Of a stretch of 64,000 nucleotides of DNA, positions 42,994 through 51,731 are shown piece by piece. The first letter of the stretch is position 1. Every line of letters begins with the position of its first letter. This DNA is from PALG01 sp964495885. GTDB taxonomy: Bacteria; Bacteroidota; Bacteroidia; Flavobacteriales; Flavobacteriaceae. The stretch is from contig CAZBWO010000001.1 in assembly GCA_964495885.1 (NCBI GenBank), positions 186,001 through 250,000 of the forward strand, given 5' to 3'. Both the position numbers and the translations under genes were made by a program. The notes under the pieces were generated by a model. That model did no database searches, was not told where the DNA came from, and was given only the letters and a program-made list of their open reading frames with translations.

Positions 42994-43642
42994 GGAAGGC
43001 TATAAAATTATTGTGATCACGTTTATCATCGTGGCAGCACTTTTTATTATTACGAATAAGTTTATAGCTATTCAATGGCTTCAGTACACATTATACGGTG
43101 TTGGCTTTGTGTTTTTGGCGCTCATCCTTCAATTTTTTAGAAACCCAACAAGAAACTTCATACTTAATGATTACGATGCGTTGTCACCAGTTGATGGGAA
43201 AGTAGTGGTAATTGAAGAAGTGTTTGAGAAAGAATATTTTAATGACAAAAGAATACAGGTATCAGTATTTATGTCACCCCTTAATGTTCATGTTACACGA
43301 TATCCGGTAGGCGGACAGGTAGCTTTTAGTAAATATCACCCTGGAAAGTATTTAGTAGCCTGGCACCCAAAGGCCAGTGAAGAGAATGAGAGAACCACTA
43401 TTGTGGTAGACAATCCAAGCTTCGGAAAAGTCATGCACCGGCAAATAGCTGGTGCCTTGGCAAAACGTATTGTAAATTATGCTGAAGAAGGACAAGAAGT
43501 GCAACAAGCTTCAGATAGTGGATTTATTAAATTTGGATCAAGGGTAGACGTATTTCTACCACTGGATGCAAATATCCAAGTAACCTTACAACAAAAAGTA
43601 AAAGGTGGAATTACCGTATTAGCATCCACAAATGGGAAATAA
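42983..43642 (+). CDS. psd: Phosphatidylserine decarboxylase (short type)
   Basis: This 219-residue proenzyme has two N-terminal membrane helices. It makes phosphatidylethanolamine from phosphatidylserine. Self-cleavage should occur at the Gly-Ser of GFIKFGSRVDVFLP, creating the pyruvoyl group. The length and motif fit the short archaetidylserine-decarboxylase-like group. It overlaps cdsA (11 bases) and the ACBP gene (11 bases). pssA is not nearby. Confidence 0.95.
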   Translation: MFHREGYKIIVITFIIVAALFIITNKFIAIQWLQYTLYGVGFVFLALILQFFRNPTRNFILNDYDALSPVDGKVVVIEEVFEKEYFNDKRIQVSVFMSPLNVHVTRYPVGGQVAFSKYHPGKYLVAWHPKASEENERTTIVVDNPSFGKVMHRQIAGALAKRIVNYAEEGQEVQQASDSGFIKFGSRVDVFLPLDANIQVTLQQKVKGGITVLASTNGK

Positions 43643-43898
43643 GGATTTGGACAAGGCTTTTAAAAATGCCGTCAATAGTATCAATAATCATGTGGAACCC
43701 TTTCCTGCAGATGTTTTACTGAAACTTTATGCCTATTACAAACGTGCAACCAATGATCAAAGTTCGCCAAGTAGTAGCAACCCATTGATTAATGCTTTTA
43801 AAACCAACGCACTTTTTCAAGCACAAGGACTTTCTATGGCAGAAGCTAAAAAAAAGTATATCGAAACGGTGAATCAATATTTTTTATACCGCAAATAA
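43632..43898 (+). CDS. Acyl-CoA-binding protein
   Basis: This is an 88-residue four-helix protein with the ACBP pattern (DLDKAFKNAVNSI, LLKLYAYYKRAT, NPLINAFKTNALFQAQGLSMAEAKKKYIETVNQY). It binds long-chain acyl-CoA and buffers or delivers it. The common KW pair is replaced by NA in this short form. Its 11-base overlap with psd ties it to phospholipid synthesis. The length is normal for ACBP. Confidence 0.9.
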   Translation: MGNKDLDKAFKNAVNSINNHVEPFPADVLLKLYAYYKRATNDQSSPSSSNPLINAFKTNALFQAQGLSMAEAKKKYIETVNQYFLYRK

Positions 43899-43904
43899 TT
43901 GATC

Positions 43905-44321
43905 ATGAAACAATTTTGGATTAACCTTCCAGTTAAAAATATTGCTGCTTCAAAAGCTTTCTTTTCAGCATTGGGGTTTGAGCAAAACCCAATGCACAAA
44001 GACGCTCCCCATTTGGCCAGTTTTTTTCTGGGCGAACAAAAAGTGGTAATGATGCTATTTGAGGAACAAACCTTTAAAACCTTTACAGCCACCGAAATTT
44101 CAAATACCAATAAGGGATCTGAAATGTTACTGAATATTGATGCTCAAAGCCGTAAAGAAGTAGATGATATGGCAAAAAAAGTAGAAGCTGCTGGAGGAAC
44201 CATCTATGCCAAACCTTCCGAAGCAGAAGGATGGATGTATGCATTTGGGTTTCAAGATCCAGATGGCCACCGGTGGAGTATGCTCTATATGGATCTAGAT
44301 AAATTACCAAAACCTGAATAA
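43905..44321 (+). CDS. VOC/glyoxalase-fold protein (cytoplasmic)
   Basis: This is a 138-residue protein of the vicinal-oxygen-chelate fold (INLPVKNIAASKAFFSALGF at the N-terminus, FGFQDPDGHRWSMLYMD at the C-terminus). It resembles the YaeR/PhnB-like VOC group, and the metal ligands are only partly visible. The ATG at 43905 follows the ACBP stop by six bases; an in-frame TTG two codons before it is ignored. Substrate unknown. Confidence 0.85.
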   Translation: MKQFWINLPVKNIAASKAFFSALGFEQNPMHKDAPHLASFFLGEQKVVMMLFEEQTFKTFTATEISNTNKGSEMLLNIDAQSRKEVDDMAKKVEAAGGTIYAKPSEAEGWMYAFGFQDPDGHRWSMLYMDLDKLPKPE

Positions 44322-44334
44322 TCCGCAAAACATC

Positions 44335-44778
44335 ATGAAAAAAATACTTTTCTCCATTCTATATTTCAGTATCATAGGAACTCTATCTGCCCAAACTCCT
44401 TCCATTTCTTTTGATCATGTTGCACTTTCGGTAAGTGACGTGAATGCTTCCGTTACTTTTTATGAAGCAGTTTTTCAACTGGATGAAATAACCAACCGTA
44501 CCGAAAAGCCAGGTATCAGATGGATGGGACTTGGAGAAGGGAAGGAATTACATCTTATCTCTACAGTGGAAAAACCATTCCAAGTAAATAAAGCGATTCA
44601 TTTTGCACTTTCAGTAAAAGATTTTGATGGATTTATGGAACGTTTGCAAACACAAAAGATTCCCTATTGGAATTGGGCAGAAACCCCTAACGAGATTACG
44701 GTTAGGGCAGACGGCATACGGCAAGTCTATGTTAGAGACCCAGATGGACACTGGATTGAAGTAAACAGCAGCGAATAA
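44335..44778 (+). CDS. Exported VOC/glyoxalase-fold protein
   Basis: This is a 147-residue protein with a signal peptide (cleavage after TLSAQ) followed by a VOC domain (SFDHVALSVSDVNASVTFYEAVF ... IRQVYVRDPDGHWIEV). Metal ligands His (FDHVAL), His (IHFAL) and Glu (WIEV) are present, as in glyoxalase I-like enzymes. Export to the periplasm is unusual for this family. It lies 13 bases after another VOC gene, so they may have arisen by duplication, although the similarity is low. Confidence 0.87.
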   Translation: MKKILFSILYFSIIGTLSAQTPSISFDHVALSVSDVNASVTFYEAVFQLDEITNRTEKPGIRWMGLGEGKELHLISTVEKPFQVNKAIHFALSVKDFDGFMERLQTQKIPYWNWAETPNEITVRADGIRQVYVRDPDGHWIEVNSSE

Positions 44779-44791
44779 ACCGCCTTTTATT

Positions 44792-45889
44792 ATGGCAATT
44801 TTAAATCCAAAAACAAGAAGCTATATACAGCGCATTCTCCCCTACGGCATAATTTGGCTTCTTATCTCTTTGGTGTTTTTTATTGTTGAAATTGGAGTGA
44901 CAGGTGCTATTCCTGAAGGATCCGCAACAAGAATTTCCCTTACTCTGGGAGTTTTCCTCTTTGCCATGCTTTCAGTTACCATTGTTGGACTTTTAGTAGG
45001 CATGATGGAAACATTTTTCTTAAATCCAAGATTGTCAAAGCGAAGTTTTTTACAGAAAATCTTCTTTAAACTTATATTTTACACCCTGCTTTTTATTGTC
45101 ATAACTATCATCCTGTATCCACTTGCAGCTAGTATGGAAATGAAAACAGGTTTCTTTGATCCACAAGTATGGGAAAAATTTCAGGGGTATATCGTGAGTT
45201 GGACCAACATTAGTTCTATGATGCAACTTGCGGTGATGCTTATTGTTTCATTATTTTATGCAGAAATTAGGGACAATATTGGGCATGGCGTACTACGGAA
45301 TTTCTTTTCGGGTAAATACCATCATCCTGTAGAAGAGAAAAGGGTGTTTATGTTCTTGGACATGAATTCCTCTACGACTATCGCCGAAGAACTGGGACAC
45401 ATTAAATACTTTGAGTTATTAAAATCCTATTACCGTGATCTTTCGGATGCCATTATCTACCATGGAGGAGAAATCTATCAATACGTGGGGGATGAAATCG
45501 TCATCACTTGGCCTTTTAAAAAAGCCCTGAAAGATCAGCAATGTCTAAATTGCTTTTTTGCTATGAAACACGATCTCCAAAAAAAAGCAAAGTGGTACCA
45601 GGAAAACTATCGCATGATTCCTTCCTTCAAAGCAGGAGCCCACGCTGGATTGGTAACAACGGGTGAAATTGGGGTACACAAACAAGATATCATATTTACA
45701 GGGGATGTATTAAATACTACGGCTAGAATACAATCCCTTTGCAATACCTGCAATGAAGATTTCATTATTTCCGAAAGCCTTTTAAAAGCACTTTCCCCGC
45801 TCAAGGGGTTTGAAACCATTCCTCTAGGTAAAACAGAATTAAGGGGCAGGAAAAATCTACTGAAGCTATTCGCTATTCATAAAGAATAG
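44792..45889 (+). CDS. Membrane-bound class III adenylate/guanylate cyclase
   Basis: This is a 365-residue protein with four N-terminal membrane helices (about 15-150), then a class III cyclase domain. First metal Asp in RVFMFLDMNSSTTIAEELG; second in YQYVGDEIVITWP; then AHAGLVTTGEIG and FTGDVLNTTARIQ with the transition-state Asn/Arg. It probably makes cAMP (or cGMP) as a homodimer at the inner membrane. No CRP-like receptor is in the window. It is the last gene of the string that starts at the LUD gene. Confidence 0.9.
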   Translation: MAILNPKTRSYIQRILPYGIIWLLISLVFFIVEIGVTGAIPEGSATRISLTLGVFLFAMLSVTIVGLLVGMMETFFLNPRLSKRSFLQKIFFKLIFYTLLFIVITIILYPLAASMEMKTGFFDPQVWEKFQGYIVSWTNISSMMQLAVMLIVSLFYAEIRDNIGHGVLRNFFSGKYHHPVEEKRVFMFLDMNSSTTIAEELGHIKYFELLKSYYRDLSDAIIYHGGEIYQYVGDEIVITWPFKKALKDQQCLNCFFAMKHDLQKKAKWYQENYRMIPSFKAGAHAGLVTTGEIGVHKQDIIFTGDVLNTTARIQSLCNTCNEDFIISESLLKALSPLKGFETIPLGKTELRGRKNLLKLFAIHKE

Positions 45890-45907
45890 GATAATCTTCA
45901 GAAAGAA

Positions 45908-48544
45908 TTATTTCAGTCCTTCCAAACTTGCCTTAATTGTTACAATTTTCGCAACTGCATCTGCTTCTTTTTGACGTTCCAATGCTACGACATTCTCAGG
46001 CGCATTGTTTACAAAACGTTCATTATTTAGTTTTCCACGCACACTCTTTAAAAAACCTTCATTATACGCCAACTCCTCTTCCAGTTTTGCAATTTCGGCA
46101 GCAACATCAATAGCTCCACCAACCGGTACAAAGTATTCATTACTCTTTACCCTAAAAGTAAGTGCTCCTTCCAATTTTTCAGAAACATACGTGATTTCAT
46201 CAATGTTTCCCATTTTTTGGATAAGGGAATCAAATTGTTGGGAGAAATTTTCAGAATTAAGTACCGAAAGGGATATCTCTTCTTTAAATGCAATATTTTT
46301 TTCCTTTCGGATGGTACGGATTCCCGAAATCACTTCCGAGGCCTTATCAAAATCCTGAATAATTTCCATATCGAAAGATTGAACCTCTGGCCATTTCCCA
46401 ACGATTAGGGCTTCAGAAGGCTTCCTCTCTTTTAGGTACTGCCAAATCTCTTCGGTTACAAAAGGCATAAACGGATGCAGAATAGTAAGACAATCCTCCA
46501 AGATTGAAATAACTTCAGCATGGGTAGCAGCGTCCATTGGCGATCCATAAGGAGGTTTAATTGCCTCCAGCAACCAAGAACAGAAATCATCCCAGATTAA
46601 TTTATAGGTAGACATTAATGCATCGGAAAGTCTGTATTTCCCAAAATGATCTTCAATTTCTGCTAAGCTCTGCTGAAATCTAGCGTTAAACCATTTCAAA
46701 GCAATTGCACTAGATTCTGGTTGAACAGCAGTTTCACTCACCTCCCAGCTATCAATTAATCGGAAGGCATTCCAAACTTTATTGGCAAAAGCCTTTCCCT
46801 GCTGACATTTATCTTCGTCAAACAGCAAATCGTTTCCAGCACCAGAGCTCAACAAAAGCATTCCGGTACGAACCCCATCTGCACCGTATTGTTCGATAAG
46901 TTTTAATGCATCAGGGGAGTTCCCCAATTGCTTAGACATCTTTCTTCCTTGGATATCACGTACAATCCCAGTAAAATATACATTACTGAATGGCTTTTCA
47001 TTTCGGAACTCATACCCGGCAAAAATCATACGGGCTACCCAAAAGAAGATAATATCTGGCCCAGTAACCAAATCACTGGTAGGGTAATAATAATTTATTT
47101 CGTCATTATCTGGATTTCGGATACCATCAAATACCGATATTGGCCACAGCCAAGACGAAAACCAGGTATCAAACACATCTGGATCCTGGGTTAGGTCCCC
47201 AGACTGCAAATTCATATTCCCCGTCTTTTCACGGGCCAATTTTAAGGCTTCCTCTGCGGTTTCGGCAATGACATAGTCTTCTTCTCCATCGCCAAAATAA
47301 TAGGCAGGGATTTGTTGTCCCCATAATAGCTGTCTGGAAATGTTCCAATCCCGAATATTTTCCACCCAATGGCGATACGTATTTTCAATCTTTTTTGGGA
47401 ATAGTTTGATATCACCATCCTTCAATACTGATTGAATTGCTGGTTGTACCAAGGTATCCATTTTCAAAAACCATTGTATGCTCAAGCGAGGTTCAATAAT
47501 AGCTTTGGTTCGCTCTGAAATCCCTACCCGATTCTGATAGTCTTCGGTTTTTGTTAGACTTCCCAATTCTTCCAGCTCCTTTACGATGGCTTTTCGAACT
47601 TCGAACCTATCTTTTCCCTCATAATGCAATCCGAAGCTATTCAATGTAGCATCTTCATTAAAAATATCAATCACTTGCAAATTATGACGCTCTCCAATTT
47701 CCTTATCGTTTATATCATGCGCTGGAGTAATCTTCAAACAACCCGTTCCAAATTCCATGTCTACGTATTCATCGGTTACGATAGGAATTTCCCTGTTGCA
47801 AACAGGAACGATAGCTGTTTTTCCCTTTAAATGAGTATAACGTTCATCGTTGGGGTTTACACAAATAGCAGTATCCCCCAGAATGGTTTCGGGACGTGTA
47901 GTTGCAATAGTAACAGTTTCGGAAGTGCCTTTAATTTTATAGGCCAAATGGTATAACTTCCCTTGTTTATCAACATATTCAACTTCCTCATCGGAAAGAG
48001 TTGTCTTAGCTTCAGGATCCCAATTCACCATTCGGTATCCCCTATAGATTAATCCCTTTTTAAATAAATCTACAAATACCTTGATAACAGAGGCACTCAT
48101 TTCTTCATCCATGGTAAACTTGGTTCGTTCCCAATCACAGGAGCAACCTAGTTTTTTAAGCTGTTCAAGGATAACACCACCATATTTGTGGGTCCAGTCC
48201 CAAGCATGGGTTAAAAACTCCTCACGCGAAAGGTCATTTTTATGAATGCCTTCCTCTTTCAATTTGGCAACCACCTTAGCTTCAGTGGCAATAGAGGCAT
48301 GGTCTGTTCCGGGTATCCAGCAGGCATTGTAACCTTTTAGCCTAGCCCTTCTAATCAAGACATCCTGAATGGTATTGTTAAGCATGTGCCCCATATGAAG
48401 CACTCCGGTTACATTAGGTGGTGGGATTACAATGGTGTAAGGCTCCCTATCATCTATTTCACTGTGGAAATAGCCGTTTTCCATCCAGTAACGGTACCAC
48501 TTATCCTCAACATTTTCTGCACTGTATTTTGCCGCTAATGCCAT
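45908..48544 (-). CDS. valS: Valyl-tRNA synthetase
   Basis: This 878-residue class Ia synthetase charges tRNA-Val. The HIGH motif is H50-M-G-H53 after PPPNVTGVL, and the KMSKS motif is KMSKQ in GRKMSKQLGNSPD. The editing domain (TTRPETILGDTAICVNP) and the C-terminal coiled coil that binds tRNA are present. The ATG at 48544 is used. It has its own promoter, with a consensus -7 box, in the region shared with the DUF1573 gene. Confidence 0.98.
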   Translation of the reverse strand: MALAAKYSAENVEDKWYRYWMENGYFHSEIDDREPYTIVIPPPNVTGVLHMGHMLNNTIQDVLIRRARLKGYNACWIPGTDHASIATEAKVVAKLKEEGIHKNDLSREEFLTHAWDWTHKYGGVILEQLKKLGCSCDWERTKFTMDEEMSASVIKVFVDLFKKGLIYRGYRMVNWDPEAKTTLSDEEVEYVDKQGKLYHLAYKIKGTSETVTIATTRPETILGDTAICVNPNDERYTHLKGKTAIVPVCNREIPIVTDEYVDMEFGTGCLKITPAHDINDKEIGERHNLQVIDIFNEDATLNSFGLHYEGKDRFEVRKAIVKELEELGSLTKTEDYQNRVGISERTKAIIEPRLSIQWFLKMDTLVQPAIQSVLKDGDIKLFPKKIENTYRHWVENIRDWNISRQLLWGQQIPAYYFGDGEEDYVIAETAEEALKLAREKTGNMNLQSGDLTQDPDVFDTWFSSWLWPISVFDGIRNPDNDEINYYYPTSDLVTGPDIIFFWVARMIFAGYEFRNEKPFSNVYFTGIVRDIQGRKMSKQLGNSPDALKLIEQYGADGVRTGMLLLSSGAGNDLLFDEDKCQQGKAFANKVWNAFRLIDSWEVSETAVQPESSAIALKWFNARFQQSLAEIEDHFGKYRLSDALMSTYKLIWDDFCSWLLEAIKPPYGSPMDAATHAEVISILEDCLTILHPFMPFVTEEIWQYLKERKPSEALIVGKWPEVQSFDMEIIQDFDKASEVISGIRTIRKEKNIAFKEEISLSVLNSENFSQQFDSLIQKMGNIDEITYVSEKLEGALTFRVKSNEYFVPVGGAIDVAAEIAKLEEELAYNEGFLKSVRGKLNNERFVNNAPENVVALERQKEADAVAKIVTIKASLEGLK

Positions 48545-48572
48545 TTTTGGTCTAATTTTTGAAAGTAATGTG

Positions 48573-48580
48573 CAAAAGTA
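48573..48580 (-). promoter_or_regulatory. -7 box of valS
   Basis: The minus strand reads TACTTTTG, an exact consensus, 28 bases before the valS ATG. An inverted repeat TAAGTTA/TAACTTA (48585-48615) lies just upstream in the divergent region. Confidence 0.6.
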
Positions 48581-48668
48581 GGTATAAGTTAAAGATTATA
48601 AAAGTGTATAACTTATTTTGCGCATTGTACAAAAGTTACCTACTTTAGTAACGTTAAAGAAAATAACC

Positions 48669-49055
48669 ATGAAAAAATTTATTCTATTAGCAGTAATAGC
48701 ATTAGTGAGCTTAAGTGTTCAAGCACAAGCAGAAATTAAATTCAAATCGGAAACCATTGACTATGGAAATATTGCCAAAGGAAGCGATGGGGTAAGAACA
48801 TTTGAATTTACCAACACAGGAAGTGAAGATTTAGTCATTTCCGATGTTAAATCTAGTTGTGGGTGTACAGTTCCAGAAAAGCCGAAAGATCCTATCGCTC
48901 CAGGTAAAACTGGGCAAATCAAGGTAAAATATGACACCAAGCGTGTTGGAAAAATTAGAAAAACCGTAACGGTTTATTCCAACGCCACAGAACCCATTAA
49001 AGCCTTACATATTAAAGGTGAGGTGATGGATGACAAAAGTGTTCTTGAAAATTAA
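48669..49055 (+). CDS. DUF1573 exported protein
   Basis: This is a 128-residue protein with a signal peptide (MKKFILLAVIALVSLSVQAQ) and one Ig-like (ASPM/Hydin-type) domain. It contains the DUF1573 hallmark SSCGCTVP and the pattern FEFTNTGSEDLVI...GKTGQIKVKYDT. It is probably periplasmic or surface-exposed and structural; function unknown. The ATG at 48669 is chosen for the signal peptide; the longer open frame would start inside the promoter region. Confidence 0.88.
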   Translation: MKKFILLAVIALVSLSVQAQAEIKFKSETIDYGNIAKGSDGVRTFEFTNTGSEDLVISDVKSSCGCTVPEKPKDPIAPGKTGQIKVKYDTKRVGKIRKTVTVYSNATEPIKALHIKGEVMDDKSVLEN

Positions 49056-49075
49056 TATTTATAATTCTATTTTGA

Positions 49076-49104
49076 AAGCCACCCTGTTTGGGTGGCTTTT
49101 TTTA
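49076..49104 (+). terminator. Terminator after DUF1573 gene
   Basis: 10-bp stem AAAGCCACCC/GGGTGGCTTT with loop TGTTT, then a T tract. The T tract overlaps the stop codon of the convergent protease gene (49102). Confidence 0.92.
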
Positions 49105-50433
49105 TAGGACTTTTTTAAGTTTGAAGGAATACTCTATTTCATAGCCATTCCGATTGATCAATAGGGTCATTTTTTTTCCTTCCTTGCTTCTGGAAAACAG
49201 CGAATTAATCTCATACATTTTATACTTATAGCTTTCCTTTCCATTAATGGAAATCACCACATCCCCCACTTGAATTCCAGCCAAAGCAGCTGGAGAATCT
49301 TTCCGAAGCTCAGAAACAACATATCTTGGCGCCATCATAAATGACAGTGTGGGATTGATAAAAATATCAATGACACCTGCGTTATTTTGATTTCTTCTTG
49401 GGCTTAAGCTTACCGATCCATTGTTTTCAAAACCCGTAACAGAAACCATTCCATCGTGTTCAAGGGTGATTCCCGCCATATTATAATAAAAAGGATCTTT
49501 GTAATATTTATTCTTTTTGAGAATCATTTCCTGATTCGCATAATTTAACGTAACGTGAAATCGTCTAAAAATTTCTCCTCCTATACTTCCATTTCGATCT
49601 TCCAAAGAACGTATTTTTGTAAGTGTAGCTTCATCGGGGTAAGATACTTTTACGTCTTGAAAGGAAAAAACACCTACCTCCAATTGCGGTAATTTAGATT
49701 TCTTCCCGTGGATACTTCCGCTGATGCCAGTGCCAAGAAAATCTTCAAAATAATTTTGTTCTAAGGTGTCAATCCCCCAAGACTCATTAAATAACCAAAG
49801 GGCATCGCTAGAACCAATATCCAATAACAAATCTAGTTTTTGTCGATTGCTTCCGTAAGCTATTTCTGCGGAAACATAAGGTCTCCCATTACTAAATTGT
49901 AATGGAATTTGCTCACATCTACCGCAGCCCCGACGCTTATATTCCTTTATTTTTGTAAACGTTAGGTGTTTATTTATGTAATTGATTTCAATTACAAAAT
50001 CACGAAGAAAGTCAAAGCCAATTACCCCATGGATGGGATACCCCATTTTTGGAGAAATGTTGACGTTTTTATCAAATACGATGTATAAATCCTGCTTCGT
50101 TCCTTTAGCTTTCCCAATGCGGAGCGTATTGTTTTCACTCCTCAATGCATCAATGAGCCCTTCAGAACCCAACCCCATTATTTTAATTGGGGTAACATCA
50201 TTTATTTCCAGTGAATCAATATCTGTAAGACTAAATAATAGGGTTTTTCTGGAGCCAGTATCCAGAATAAAGGACAGTTCCTTTCCATTCACATCTACAG
50301 GAATGACCACCAGATTATTCACTAATTCAAAAGGAATACGATCCCGTTTCTTATGGGAAGGCAATTCAAAGTCCTGGGCCTGAATGAAAGGACCAAAAAC
50401 CAAACATAAAATAAATAGAAGGATTTCCTTCAA
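49102..50433 (-). CDS. Retropepsin-like aspartic protease with PDZ domain, exported
   Basis: This is a 443-residue protein. A signal peptide (cleavage after FIQAQ, residue 20) precedes two aspartic-protease-like halves: D58-T-G-S in FILDTGS and D205-I-G-S in LLLDIGSSDA. Each has a downstream hydrophobic glycine motif (GVIGFDFL, SIGGEIF). A PDZ domain occupies about 366-443 (RKDSPAALAGIQVGDVVISINGKE). A CGRC pair lies at 170-173. It is predicted to be a periplasmic or surface protease. The start codon is TTG (50431-50433), as no ATG is nearby. Confidence 0.85.
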   Translation of the reverse strand: MKEILLFILCLVFGPFIQAQDFELPSHKKRDRIPFELVNNLVVIPVDVNGKELSFILDTGSRKTLLFSLTDIDSLEINDVTPIKIMGLGSEGLIDALRSENNTLRIGKAKGTKQDLYIVFDKNVNISPKMGYPIHGVIGFDFLRDFVIEINYINKHLTFTKIKEYKRRGCGRCEQIPLQFSNGRPYVSAEIAYGSNRQKLDLLLDIGSSDALWLFNESWGIDTLEQNYFEDFLGTGISGSIHGKKSKLPQLEVGVFSFQDVKVSYPDEATLTKIRSLEDRNGSIGGEIFRRFHVTLNYANQEMILKKNKYYKDPFYYNMAGITLEHDGMVSVTGFENNGSVSLSPRRNQNNAGVIDIFINPTLSFMMAPRYVVSELRKDSPAALAGIQVGDVVISINGKESYKYKMYEINSLFSRSKEGKKMTLLINRNGYEIEYSFKLKKVL

Positions 50434-50540
50434 CGGAAAAATATTATGAGTAATAAGGTATTAAAAAGTGTTCGATTTTATGCTTCCTTTTTAAAAATTT
50501 GACAATAATTTCGGTAATTTGTGGTCTAATTTTATAAAAT

Positions 50541-51731
50541 ATGCCTACCATCTCCCTAAAAGGACAACATATGCCCGCTTCCCCAATACGGAAGTTGGTT
50601 CCTTATGCTGAAAAAGCCTACAAGGAAAACAAGACCGTCTATCACTTAAACATTGGACAACCAGATATAAAATCGCCCAAAATTGCAATGGATGCCGTAA
50701 GTCTCCATTCGTTGGATATTTTGGCATATACCCGTTCTGAAGGTTCCGAACCCTACCGACAAAAAATTGCAAACTATTACCAGAACAATGATATCCAAGT
50801 AGAAGCAGATGATATCATTGTGACTACCGGTGGAAGTGAAGCCCTCCTATTTGCCATGGGGACCATTTGTGACCAAGGGGACGAAATCATCATTCCAGAG
50901 CCCTTTTATGCAAACTATAACGGTTTTGCTACCGCTTCCGGAGTGAAGATCGTACCGGTAATTTCAAAGATTGAAGACAACTTTGCGCTTCCCCCTATAG
51001 AAGAATTTGAAGAGCTCATCACTCCTAAAACCAAAGCAATCCTTATTTGCAATCCGGGTAATCCTACGGGTTATTTGTATTCAAAAGAGGAAATTCAAAC
51101 TTTGGCAAACATTGTCCAAAAACACGATTTATTTCTTGTGGCAGATGAAGTGTATCGCGAGTTCGCTTATGATGGTTTGGAACACTATTCCATTTTACAA
51201 GAACCCAGCATGGCGCAATATGGCATCATTATAGATTCTGTTTCCAAAAGATACAGCATGTGCGGTGCCCGAATTGGCTGTCTGGTTTCCAAGAACAAAA
51301 AAGTAATTGAGACTGCCTTAAAATTTGCTCAAGCAAGATTGAGTCCGCCCACTTTCGCCCAAATTGCCAGTGAGGCAGCTTTGGAAACCCCACAAAGCTA
51401 TTTTGATGAAGTAATTCAGGAATACCAAGAACGTAGGGATCTTTTGGTGTCCCACCTTCAGCAAATACCAGGAGTGAAAGTAGGAATTCCAAAAGGGGCA
51501 TTTTACTGTATTGTAGAATTGCCTGTACAAAACAGCGATGATTTTGCCCAATGGCTATTGGAAACCTTCAGTTTAAATGGTGAAACGGTGATGGTTGCTC
51601 CTGCAGCCGGTTTTTATTCCTCACCTGGGATGGGGGAAAATCAAATTCGGATTGCCTATGTTTTGAAAAAAGAAAGCCTTGTGAGGGCAGTTGAAATACT
51701 CAAAAAAGCACTAGAAGAATATCCCGGTTAA
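50541..51731 (+). CDS. PLP-dependent aminotransferase (class I/II)
   Basis: This is a 396-residue fold-type I enzyme. The PLP lysine is in IIDSVSKRYSMCGARIG; NPGNPTGYLYSKEE and LVADEVYREFAYDG are the cofactor and substrate motifs; RIAYVL carries the carboxylate-binding Arg. It is most like aspartate/aromatic aminotransferases of subgroup I-gamma; the exact amino acid is uncertain. Its stop overlaps the murB start by one base, which gives a two-gene operon. Confidence 0.92.
   Translation: MPTISLKGQHMPASPIRKLVPYAEKAYKENKTVYHLNIGQPDIKSPKIAMDAVSLHSLDILAYTRSEGSEPYRQKIANYYQNNDIQVEADDIIVTTGGSEALLFAMGTICDQGDEIIIPEPFYANYNGFATASGVKIVPVISKIEDNFALPPIEEFEELITPKTKAILICNPGNPTGYLYSKEEIQTLANIVQKHDLFLVADEVYREFAYDGLEHYSILQEPSMAQYGIIIDSVSKRYSMCGARIGCLVSKNKKVIETALKFAQARLSPPTFAQIASEAALETPQSYFDEVIQEYQERRDLLVSHLQQIPGVKVGIPKGAFYCIVELPVQNSDDFAQWLLETFSLNGETVMVAPAAGFYSSPGMGENQIRIAYVLKKESLVRAVEILKKALEEYPG

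Noticed and set aside
45908..48544. KMSKQ instead of KMSKS in ValS as a possible defect
   Set aside because: The lysines and serine that matter are kept and the rest of the enzyme is complete, so it is most likely a normal lineage variant.
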